From Celoporthe dispersa (Eukaryota; Ascomycota; Sordariomycetes; Diaporthales; Cryphonectriaceae): a DNA stretch of 64,000 nucleotides. A program made the translations under genes and the position numbers. How positions within the stretch are numbered: position 1 is the stretch's first letter; every line of letters starts with the position of its first letter. The DNA is taken from positions 2,976,001 through 3,040,000 of the forward strand of contig WAID01000009.1 of the NCBI GenBank assembly GCA_016584495.1. The letters are read 5' to 3'. Below are positions 11,651 through 21,900 of the stretch, piece by piece. Below the pieces are notes generated by a model. It was not told the DNA's origin and did not search any database. It saw only the letters and a program-made list of their open reading frames with translations.

Positions 11651-13231
11651 CTAGTCATTCCAATCCTTCTCGACCCGCCATTGATCACCTGTGCCCAACC
11701 CCGCGCCCGAGATCAAGTCGCAGTCACGATGCCCCCACTTGCGACGATACACTTCCTTCCCGGCCTCCGTAATAACGTCGATCCCCTCCGCCAGGCCTTC
11801 GGCAGGATAATAATACGGCTCCCCAGCTCCGCCGTGTTGTCCACCCTGCCACGTATTCCGTCCCCTGTCGCCATGTTTGGCCCAGAACATCAGGTCTGAC
11901 ACATGCCGGAGGGACCAGTAGTAGTCCAGGTCAGAATCATCCTTCTCCTTCTCGTCCTTCTCCTTCTGTTCCTTCTCCTTCTGTTCCTTCTCCTTCTCTT
12001 CCTTCTCCTTCTCTTCCTTCTCCTTCTCTTCCTTCTCCTTCTCTTCCTTCTCCTTCTCTTCCTTCTCCTTCTCTTCCTTCTCCTTCTCTTCCTTCTCCTT
12101 CTCTTCCTCTTCCTCTTCCTCTCCCTCCTCCTCCTCCTCCTCATCACCACGCCGCCTCCTCCTGCTCTTCTCTGTTCTCCGCCCGCCCTCGCCAGCTTCT
12201 TCTTCTTTTCCTCCAGGACCCGGCGCAGGGGGGTTCGGATCCACAATGCCAGGCACCACGGCCGGATCCCGGTACAGCGCCAACAGGTCCGTCAGCGTGC
12301 TGCTCGTGTCCGTGACCGTGCCGGCAGGGCGGTCGAGCATGGTCCAGTTGGCCATCAGCAGGCGGCTGTGCATGTCGCAGTCCGTCAGGTAATACGGGAT
12401 CAGCGTGTCCCACCCGCCCACGCTCTCGTACGCGGCCGGGTTCACCAGCGCCAGGTGGTCGTAGGCGAAAAGCCGCACGGCCCAACGCTCCTCGTCGTTG
12501 GTCCTCGCGTCCTGCAGGGCCTCGCAGCCCAGCTCGTAGACGGTCTTGTAGCCCGGCTGGTCGTACGGCGGGGTGACGCCCTCGAGGCCGTCCTCGTAGG
12601 AGAGCGTGAGGACGTCCTGGTGGGACCAGAAGTAATACGGCCAGCCGCGTGTGAGGGCGAGGTGGAGGAAGAAGTTCTGCAGCTGGGCAAAGGTGAGCAG
12701 GACGGGGGTCTGGACGATGTTGACGCCGAGGGTGGTGAGCTGGGTGTGGTTGAGGTAGAAGGGATTCTGCAGGGTGAGCCGGCCGTGTGCGTTGGCCATC
12801 TGCACGCCCGTGTTCTCGACCACATAGATCTGCTCGGGGGGCCAGCCTGCGGTGATGTAGGAGACCACTGCCTGCAGGAGGATGGGCCAGGTGCGCGTGA
12901 AGCCGATGAGGAGGGGCGGTGCGAGGGAAGGTCATATTCTCTGTGGAGGTTCCTGCGTGGCTGGTTCCATCTCGGGATGGGCGGTGGTGTCGATACGCTC
13001 GAGAGGGAGGGGGAAGGGGTCTCGGACGGGTGGAGGTGTGTAGGACGGCGCAGGTTTGTATTTGGGGGTTTGTGGTCTGGTGTTTGGTGTCCCTTTTATC
13101 AGGCCCAACCATGAGTCGACTTTGAGATGGGCCTTGGTGAGGTCGGCGCGGAGAAAGAAGACGGTGGTAATTAAGATCGAGGAGACGAGCAAGAGCATAA
13201 GAAGCCGCCGGCTGGGTAGTTTGGGGGACAT
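11651..13231 (-). CDS. Type II membrane glycosyltransferase-like protein with Glu/Lys repeat and in-frame TGA
   Basis: The N-terminal part (ATG at 13231) gives MSPKLPSRR followed by a signal-anchor helix (LLMLLLVSSILITTVFFL) and a Pro-rich stem, as in Golgi type II enzymes. The same frame continues after a TGA at 12932-12934 (codon 100) into a well-conserved fungal domain: PPLLIGFTRTW, AVVSYITAGWPPEQIYVVENTG, YYFWSHQDVLTL, YYLTDCDMHSRL, and near the end LRHVSDLMFWAKHGDRGRNT and EAGKEVYRRKWGHRDCDL. A long Glu/Lys insertion of variable length sits before the last block. The pattern looks like an uncharacterised glycosyltransferase-type family; the activity is inference. I found no intron that removes the TGA: a 56-bp candidate from 12996 has no branch point and leaves the wrong frame. 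The stop is therefore a nonsense change (for example from TGG), a sequence error, or true decay. Confidence 0.6.
11941..12105 (-). repeat. Coding minisatellite, 11 units of 15 bp
   Basis: Eleven head-to-tail 15-bp units (plus-strand type CCTTCTCCTTCTCTT, with CGT or GTT at the 11941 end). They encode KEKEE-type pentapeptides on the minus strand (last copies KEKEQ, KEKDE, KEKDD), next to a plain poly-Glu stretch. Because the unit is a multiple of three, copy changes do not shift the frame. The plus-strand Leu-rich frame is a shadow. Confidence 0.95.
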
Positions 13232-15384
13232 GGTCGTGGTTCCAAGCCGCTCGCCTTGATGTATAGAGTTGTGTGGATGTGTTCTCTGCTTGCGAGTAAA
13301 CCACTATCATGTTCATTTCATGTTCATGATGATAAAGATTGGCCTTGCATCGTCAACGTGTAGTAAATGAACTCAAGTGAGTGTTGTGGTGCGGCCATAC
13401 TCTCGGAAACAGGGCGCATATAGCTTCAAGCGCCGCGATATCAGAAGTTGTACCAGGTCGGTATATGCTTATGAAGAAATGTCGGTGCTGACTCTGGAGA
13501 AGATAGTCATAGAGCCTGTCGGCGTAGAGGTGGATGTCAGGAAGGGGCTTGTGACCGGGTCTTGAGTCTAGGGACTGGCTCCCTAGGTCTTCACCACATC
13601 GGGAGGGATCTCGTTCGGGATCGAATGGTGTTTCACACGCGAGTATGTGTGTATGAAACCATGGAAGAAATATGCATAGTTGCTAGAGGTTCTAAAACAA
13701 TTTGACGAGAGGACCAGAACACCGTCCTGTGGCCAAGTGTGGATGAAAATAGACGATGTGACAGTGAAACTTTGTCACTAGCAGGCCACGATCGAGGCTG
13801 ATTTAGAGAGACAACGTCTCAAGAGGGAGAGAGAGCCAGCAAAAGCAAAAGGAAAAGAAAAGGGGAAGAAGAAAAAAGAGGAAGAAGATCATCTCAGATC
13901 CTAAACTATGGGTAAGCATTGGATCTAGTATGGGTGGCAGCACAGTACTACATGGTACAGTGAACAGACACAGATCCGCCAATACGGTACCCATGCAACT
14001 GTCAGACAAGGAATCCTCCTCTCCCAGGCATCTACCCTTCTGAAAGGATAGACAACTCATCACTAGGCTGAGGCTACTATCTCTGGGTACCATGTACAGA
14101 AGTGGTCCACAGGGTGGCGCAGATGCGTTCGTGCCGCTGAATATACAAGGGACGATCACCATGACGCGGCCACAGCATGCCAGGAAGCCAGGAGACAGAA
14201 GGGGAGTTTGTGAGGGCAGCACTGGTCTCCATAATGAACACTAATTAAGGCCAACGCGTGGTGGAGAGACAAGATAGTCTAGAGCTACCAGAGCACGGGC
14301 AACCCAGTTTGAACAAGTGGCTGCGAGCCTGACCTCATCGTATTCATCGGGCGTCCTCCCACTGAATACATGGCCGTTCGTTGTCAGACTATTCAAACAG
14401 GGGGGCTAATGCTACATGAGCGTGTCTGCTCTGACGTTGGACATTAATGGGGCACATTTGTACCGACGAACCGACATGATAGTTCCCTACTGAGAACCTT
14501 ATATGATGGTTGCGTCGATGGTAAGTTACCGTAAGTAGGGCGGACAGCGATCATTCAAGATCTGGTCCAACGCACAGCCTCGACCCACTGCCACAGCAGC
14601 ATGGATACACTGAATCCGAGGTGGATGCGAGCAATACATGTTACTTGTAAGCATTCCTATCGTTTGCCATGTTCGATGCCCGGTCAACGGAAGATCCGTC
14701 GTGGATGTTGGGTACACACACATGAGAAAAGAATGACATGGCTATCGAAAGGCTCATAGAGGGTTTCTCTTGGTATAAATAATAATAATAATGAAGAGAA
14801 CCCCCCCCCCCCCACCAAAAAAGACAAACGGTATCTAGAACACTATGGTAATTCCAAAATGCGTTTACGGTTTGGCCCTCAAATAGTATGGGAAAACAGA
14901 TCGAATCCCTCAGACTGCTGCACCGCCCCCTGTTCCCCGTGCGCTGTGGGTCGCCGTGTCGAGGAGCCGATGCTCCGGATGTACCATTTGGGTATTAATT
15001 TTTTTACGTCATGGCTTTAAATTAAATGTCTCGTAGCATTTAAGCCGTACTTTATACTTTACCCACGTACAGTATTCGTCGAGAGGTATTTTGAGGCGTA
15101 ATATGGATAGTTTCTGAGAATGTGAACGACATGCCGTTCAGTGATTGCGATGGCCTTGGATGTATTGTTGTAACAGCAAGCCGAGAATTGGTGGGACCCA
15201 TCGAAAAAGGGACGTGCCAAATGCTTGACGCGATGAAACGTTGACCGTGGCCTTCTCCGTGGAAAGCACACACACACATACACACACGCACACACACATC
15301 CAAACCTCTCCCTCTGCCTCAGGAGCTCCCTTTTCCCAGTCGGAACCTGGCGTTCCCTGACGGAAAGCCATTCACCCGTGAAGC
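13232..15384. other. Intergenic spacer (divergent promoters)
   Basis: 2.1 kb between a minus-strand and a plus-strand gene, so it should hold both promoters. It contains a purine-rich tract (about 13805-13890), an AT stretch plus a C-run (about 14778-14813) and a CA microsatellite at about 15268-15298 shortly before the SET gene. No supported gene. Confidence 0.5.
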
Positions 15385-16641
15385 ATGCGGCTCAGAAGGA
15401 TTATTCTCTGCTCCTCTTCCCTAGGGGCATATCTGCCCGTGAGCGCACTCGTTCATGAGCAGGTCGCCTTTGACGATGCAGACGTCTGCTGGTGGAGCCT
15501 GAGCCCTCAGGATCCCATCTGTCCCATCCTGAGGCAGCAGAACCTCACCGAGATTGTCAGCAAACTCGCAGGCCGCTATGACTGGGAGGGCGGAGGAGAA
15601 GAGTGTGAGGGTGACTACTGTCTTTTGCCAACAGGGGTTTCGCGGGAGGGCGGGGCATCGCCCTGATCACCACGCACGAGAACTACCTGAGAGTCAAGGC
15701 GGTGGGAGACCTCCTGCAGGAGTACGACGTCTCCTTCAACGAGGACATGGACTTTCTGCCCTTCCATGTAGGCCCTGTCGACGGGAGAGCAGACGGCCTC
15801 ATCGCAGACTCGACTCTGAGACGAGGCGACCCCATCATGGCGCACACGCCCGCTCTCCTCGTCCACCACGCCTTCAGAGACGACCTGCCGCAGTCCAGGC
15901 AGCACATCCTCCTCCAGGCAGCCATCGACGCCCTGCCGGCCGCCACCGCAGAACTTCTCGTGGCTCAGCTGCCCGGGGAGCAGGGCATCGGCGCCCTTCT
16001 CACTACCAACAACGCTTTTCAGGTGCACTTGGGCGGCGGCGGCGGCGGCGGCGGCGGTAGTGGTGATGATGAAAGCCAGGACCACGACGGCCACCACTAT
16101 GCCTTGTTTCCCGAGGCTGCCAGGCTGAACCACAGCTGTCGTCCCAACGCAGCCTTCTACATCGACCCGACGACACTCATGCACATCACCATCGCCGTGA
16201 CGACCATCAAACCTGGAAAAGAGATCACGCTGTCCCGCCTGGAGGACCCGTTAGCGACCCATGAGGGGGAGACAGCAGTGCGGTGTCGCATCCGAGCAGG
16301 AGATGGCCGACTCGGAGACCAGGCTGCGGGAGATCCGATGGATCGAGGCCAAGCTGCGCGACCCAGGCAGTGCCGAGGCCTCGACGGGGCTGATCACGTA
16401 CCTGCTCGGCCTGTATGAGAACGAGAGGCTGTTCTGCTGCCTGTCGGGTGCGTATGGGCTCGCCGCGCTGAACTTTAACATGCTGGGCTATGACAGGCAG
16501 GCGGTGCTCTATGCAGAGCAGGCGATCGAGGCGCTGAAGATCGAGAAGGGGGAGGGCGCGGCCGAGATCAAGGACCTGGAGGGGCTGAAGAGGGATCCCA
16601 AGGGGCATCCTTCGTGGAGGGCTCGGAAGGGACCCAGGTGA
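15385..16641 (+). pseudogene. Secreted SET-domain protein, two frameshifts (decayed or misassembled)
   Basis: ATG at 15385 opens a signal peptide (ILCSSSLGAYLPVSALV), then a Cys-containing N-terminus ending EECEGDYC. The frame is lost in the T4 run at 15623-15626: one more T would give CLFANRGFAGGRGIALITTHENY, the conserved start of the SET fold in this family. The SET core follows (FPEAARLNHSCRPNAAFYID with the NHSC motif, then KPGKEITLS). The frame shifts back at the G5 run at 16265-16269, where dropping one G joins THEG to RQQCGVASEQEMADSE. A C-terminal helical TPR-like part ends DPKGHPSWRARKG, as in relatives. Besides the frameshifts, the SET Tyr expected after EITLS is Arg (SRLEDPL), and the post-SET Cys cluster is missing between RQQC and ASEQE. 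A nine-Gly (GGC) tract lies inside the SET insert. Corrected length would be about 418 aa. The missing catalytic residue argues that at least part of the damage is real. Confidence 0.65.
16033..16057 (+). repeat. GGC repeat encoding poly-Gly in the SET insert
   Basis: A tract of GGC units encodes nine Gly in the insert between the N-terminal and NHSC parts of the SET domain. An acidic/His segment (DDESQDHDGHH) follows, so this is a flexible loop. Confidence 0.85.
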
Positions 16642-17530
16642 TCATTGTGGCGGTGCTGTACATACGTCGTACACGAGAGAGAGAGAGTGAGGGAGGGAGG
16701 GAGAGAGAGAGGATTCGATCAGAGGCTATACAACATATCATCGGCAGTGCCTGGTATTATGTAATAAGAGAGTAAAACGACGATCCTCTTGGCTAGGATA
16801 TTCCCGTGTCTCTATAGTGATAATCTGCGGGCAGGACTAGTCTAGAGTATTGCACTTTTCGCTCGCAATAATCATGAGGTGTAAAACCAGCTCTCTTGCG
16901 TTTTGTGCTGTAATTATATGCAAGAGTACGTGGGATACCAGCTTTGGGAGACGAACAAATTATCTAACGCTATCCTACTAGAAGGTGTACGAGTGAAGTG
17001 AGGGTGTGAGCTATTAGAGCCAGGCTTTTCTCATAATGCTGCCTCATTACGCATGAAGACATTCCCGGTCTGTACGCAGGTACTCCAAATTAGCTGCTGG
17101 CTACAGAGGATATGAGAAGCCAGTGATTGATATAGATGAAGCCCACCAACAGAATCAAGTTCGGCCAGGTAGTGAGGAACACAGACGGCGTTGTTGAATG
17201 ATTGCCTCTCTTCATTTTTTTTCTTTCTTTTTTCAATGGATATCCCAAGGGGACTCGTGCAGCATATAAGTAGCATTCTGGGTTCATAAGCATACACGAT
17301 GCCTTTCTCCGAGTATGGAATCGGAAACAACAAAATTCTCAGCCGTATTGCATCTTGCAGCCTTGTGTGGTGGTATACCCTAACGCCGTCCTACTGGTCC
17401 TTTGCCCCATTACGCCTCGCTTTCCTGTGTTGAATCAATCTCCCTTGCATAAGAACCGATTCCTCCAAGATACCATGCCGTGACCCTCACCCTCTCAAGA
17501 AGAAGCACCCAGCCTCCAGATCTGTTTCTC
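16642..17530. other. Tail-to-tail spacer
   Basis: 3' flanks of the SET locus and of the minus-strand small gene. A GA-rich tract lies at 16675-16712. No gene seen. Confidence 0.5.
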
Positions 17531-18171
17531 TCAGAAATTGAGGCTTCGTCTCCAGCTACCGCTCCTCTTCCTCGCCGGGCCGTTCTCGCTCAGCCAGTCC
17601 GCAAGCCTCTGCCTCTCCTCGTCGGAGAGGTCGGAGATGCTCTCGTTCATGAGGTCAAGACAGCTCCTGGAGGCTGTTGGGACTACTGTCAGCCTCATGA
17701 TCCCGCCTAGGTCGAGGGGGTTTGACGTGTCGGCAGAGTGGACGTGCACTTACGAGCAAGATGACCAGCATCAACACCCATCTCGAGCTCCAACAGGGCC
17801 GCACTCATCCTGGCGCTGTTGTAGCAGTGGAAGGCCCTCTGGATCTCCAGCATGCGTAGCCACAGCTGCGAGTCGGTCATGGTCTCACCGGCTGTAGGGT
17901 CAAAGTGCCATGCCTGTGTCGTCGTCGCCGCCGTCGTCGATGTTTTTCGTGACGGGCCCGCACCAGAGGTGGAATCGGTCCTGCTCGGCGTGAATTTAGG
18001 AGACGGTGCTTTGTCCTGGGCTGTGGCGGCGACGATCAGGTCTTGTGGTTCGGGTGGCGGTGATGAGCAGGGTGTGATGGCGTCTTCGTCGTCGCTGAAC
18101 GAGGCCTTGCGGGTGATGGAACGGCGGCCGAGAGCAGGCCTTTGGTGCGCCGACATGATGATCTGAGCCAT
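17531..18171 (-). CDS. Conserved small fungal protein, function unknown
   Basis: Two exons on the minus strand, 18171-17754 and 17673-17531; 186 aa. The 80-bp intron has donor GTAAGT, branch GGCTGACAG and acceptor CAACAG, phase 1. The N-terminal half is Ser/Thr/Pro-rich and probably disordered (KASFSDDEDAITPCSSPPP, then SRTDSTSGAGPSRKTSTT). The second half has a compact helical block, WHFDPTAGETMTDSQLWLRM then LEIQRAFHCYNSARMSAALL. After the intron come SCLDLMNESISDLSDEERQ and a basic end (ARKRSGSWRRSLNF). This helical block looks conserved and structured, but I do not recognise a characterised family. No signal peptide or TM segment, so cytosolic or nuclear. Confidence 0.8.
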
Positions 18172-18900
18172 GGTTTGTTTGTCTGTTTATTTTTGGGGGG
18201 GCAGGTGGAAGGAAAAAAAAAGGCAGGTTTGAGGTTATGCTCCCGCAAAGTTTTTTTTTTTAAAAAAAAAAAAGGTTGTCGCCTCCTTTGTTGTTGTTAT
18301 TATTGTTATTTTAAAAAGATAACCCCAAAAAAAAGATGCGTCGTCGGCGTGGATATAATTTATGAGACCCACGGAAGCGCCGATGAGAAGCGCCGACTTT
18401 GCGAGAGTTGACAAAGATCTTTTTATGGAGTCACTGGGGCTTATTTGCAGCCTGAGACAGAACGCCTCAGTCAGACGCTTCCAGGAGAGAGGGTGTGGTA
18501 AAATTTTGGTGTATTTTACTTGCCAAAAAAGAAAAAATTCAGCAAGGTGGTGTGGCATGAGTCAGGCCTGGAGTGGGAGGAGGAGCAGAGGGGAGCAGTT
18601 CCTCGCCAGACTTCCGCTAGGGCACTTGGGAATGGAGAATATATATACATGTATGTAATTTTGTACACCGCACGGTCTGGTTCGACCTGAACCCGGGATT
18701 TGCATGTGTGCATGTGTATGCATTGTGTGACCGCTCGCGCTCGCTTCTTATTTCAGGTCGTGTCGCTGGCCGCCCTTTCCCCAAGCTGTGAAGGGTGAAG
18801 AGGGGACTCATGCACACGTCGGGCAACAGGGTGCACACTGGGGCCCTCTAGTGACCTCCACCCGTGTACGTTTCGGGTCACAATAGGCGTTGAATTGGGT

Positions 18901-18959
18901 GTGTGTGTGGTGGGTCTCGCTCTCACACACGCACACCTACACACACACACACACACACA
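18901..18959. repeat. GT tract followed by CA microsatellite
   Basis: A short (GT)n at 18900-18909 is followed within about 20 bp by (CA)n to 18959. The two are complementary and could pair as an imperfect hairpin. Confidence 0.8.
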
Positions 18960-21900
18960 GAAACCTACACAGCAGGGTCGGTGCACCATCCAGCACATCA
19001 TCAGCTACTGTGGTACTATGGTACAGGGAGCGGGAAGGTCTCGCAACTGACGGCTCGTCCCACATAGCCCTGTGCCTCCTCCCTCTTGATCAACACAGCG
19101 ATTAGGTTCCAGACCGGCTACGGATCCGTTTACAATGGCAGAGTGGTTGGTCAGAACCCAAGGCCGAACTATGATCCTTGCGTGTGTGTGTGTGTGTGTT
19201 TTGTTTTTGTCTTGTCGTGTGGTGTTTCCTTGGTTTGATTCCAGCCGCTAGTTGTACTTTGCTCTTGATACCGCCTCAGGCTTCGTCATCCAAAGCCCAA
19301 GAAAAAAAAGGTTCCTTGATTTTCTGTAGTGTAGGATCTGAAGGGCCTGACGTGTCGCGCCAGGAGAGCCCGAGCGAGATCTGTTGCTGTCCACACCTTT
19401 TGTTTCTTGACACGTCTCATCCCGATCATCCCGGAGGGGAAGAGGAGAAGGAGGCAGCGGAGATCTCCTTTCCCGTGTGTGTGCTTTTGTGGTCTGATGC
19501 CCGAGCTGACGATGAGATGGTCTGCAGGTGTGGGTATATGTCATGATTATGGCTCCAGCGGCTCATCAATGCAACCTCGTCCTCTTTGGTGGTTGCTCTG
19601 GTACTGATCAGTACTAGTAGCCTGTGTACTTTTATTCCGGCAGGGATTTTATAGGGCCTGCAGAGCACTGACCACAGCTTAAAAATGGGATCTGCGCCCT
19701 AGAACGGGGACAAGAGATTTCCTACCGGCACTGAGAATTTTACCACCCGGAACCATCGGTGTATTACTTGCCTAGGCTTCTTTTTTCTCTCCGCATCTTG
19801 TGGTACCAAGGCTCACTCATCACCACCACCTTGATCAATAAACAGCCTGTGTGGTCTGAGCATTTCTGTGCCCACCTCCTCTCTCTCTCTCTCTCTTCTC
19901 TGTGGTCGACCATCTGTGACGAAGTGTGCCATGGGACGTGATAACGGCTGGGCACATGAGACCCTTCGGTTTTCTGTCCGCTCGAACAGGGTGGGCTACA
20001 ACAAGATGTCTCACGAGCCTTTCAGGCGCGGGAAGCAAAGAAGAAAGAGAGAAAAAAAGAGAGAGAGAGATAAGGTCCCATTCAAGCTTGTCTTAGATTT
20101 CTTCCCGAGGCGAAAACGCCCCAGCACATCTCCGCCCTGCCCGCTTGTCACGCGTGATGGGGACTCGATGATAGCTCGTCACCTGAAGCCATGCACGCTG
20201 CCGATCTGTATCCTCTTCGAGGGTGTTGCCTTCGCTCCCATCGTCCCATGTGAGACATGTGGTTTGCCGATTACAGCGCAGCCAGGTATCCAGAATGGGT
20301 AAACCGAGAACCAGACCAGACGTCAGAATTTGAAAAGAGATTTTTTTTTCTTTCCCCCTCTTGCCTTTTCTTTTCCTTCGCTCTTTTTCTCCCTTGTCCC
20401 TCTCACAGTAGGATAGTTCTCCACTCACACCAACGCGCATTCTGGCGGCGGTGAAGAGCCGCTCCCTTACTCGCTATTGCCCCCAGTCTGTGCCGTGACG
20501 ACTTGCACAGCACAGACAAAAAAGCACTGGGCCGGCGGCTACAACATCACGTCTATGCGTCAACTGCCAACGAATGAAGGCGAAAAGATGTTCTCCTTCC
20601 CGACCCTCCGTGAGTAGAAAGACTTAGGAAGTACTATAATACCGTGCGTGCATGGTGGAGATCATGATGGAATAGAAAAGAAAAAAAGAGAAAAAACCGA
20701 TCGTCCAGACCCGCCGCCACACCTTGGCCGCCCTTCCCCCCCCCTTCTTCTCCCACCCCTCACCACCTTCACGAATCACCAACCTACCCCGCCGTCCTCC
20801 TTTAGTCGACGTGCAGCAAGCAGATGCCGGTAGTCACTGATCCATGAGCGGGGCTGCAGGCGGGAATAGCCCGGCCTGAGACCTTTCTTCTCCTGCTCTT
20901 TTCTCTCTCGCCTTTTACCTTGACTCCAAGGCTGCCAACGTTGAAAGCCGCCGTTGCTACCCCTCCTCACCTTCGCCTTGTGTATTATTTTTCAGGTCAG
21001 GCCAGATGATAGTATGTATCCTCTCCATCATCACGTAGACCAAGTACTCTTGAGAGAAGAGACTTGGGCAGCCAACCACCCTTGTCATCGTGCCAAGCAC
21101 ACACACCAGATCGTCCACACTCAAGATAAGGCCTTGGTATGTTGCGGCTTGGGGTAGCCATCTAGCACACCATCTCTGTCCAGATTTCGTGCACTTGCAT
21201 CGGGCTCGTGCTCGTGCTCACCAGATGTCATGAGCCTTTGTCACTTGGATCATTCGACATCGCATCGCATCACCAGTCCCCTTCGTTTGTGCTGGGAGGC
21301 GTGTTCTCCAGAATGAATGAAACGGCACGTCCACAAGCGTGTGTATCTTCGGGTCATTACCTTTCTTGTGGTAATCAGTGTGGGCGCCCTTGCCATGCAG
21401 TATGTAATTAGGTGTCACTACTACGTGGCCATGGGCCTGTTTCCTGTGCTGGTGGGGCTGAGATGCGCCGAGCAGTGAAAACAGCCACTCCAGCCACTCA
21501 TCACCCTTCTAGACTCTTTACCTGAGACGTGAATACCTATTGGACTCGCAATAGTATGGAGCAGCAAGTCTCTGTGCGAGGCATAATTATCCCCTGCCTT
21601 GGTTCACCGGTTGAAGAAAGAAATAACGAGGAATAGGGCGTTCACGTACCTTGATGGGCTCTACCCGATATCATACCTCACATCTCTGACATGACTCTTG
21701 TAAACGTACTGCTCTCGCCTACACTAAGTTAGGGATGATTAAAGAGAGAGACATTTGTTTTTTTTTTCTTTCTTTCTCTTCTTTCTTTCCCTTGCACGTT
21801 GTTCCGAGAATGTAACTTCAAGACCTCATCCTTTATCAGCAGAATATTAAGTTAACAGAGAAACAAACGGATATAAGTATTAATTGCAACATGCAAGCGC

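Noticed and set aside
11903..13114. 403-codon plus-strand frame opposite the glycosyltransferase-like gene
   Set aside because: Leu/Phe poly-tract is the complement of the Glu/Lys minisatellite; the minus strand carries the conserved motifs.
15611..15634. Intron to repair the first SET frameshift
   Set aside because: Only 24 bp long; the other phase-compatible donor (15492, GTGGAG) would remove clearly coding sequence.
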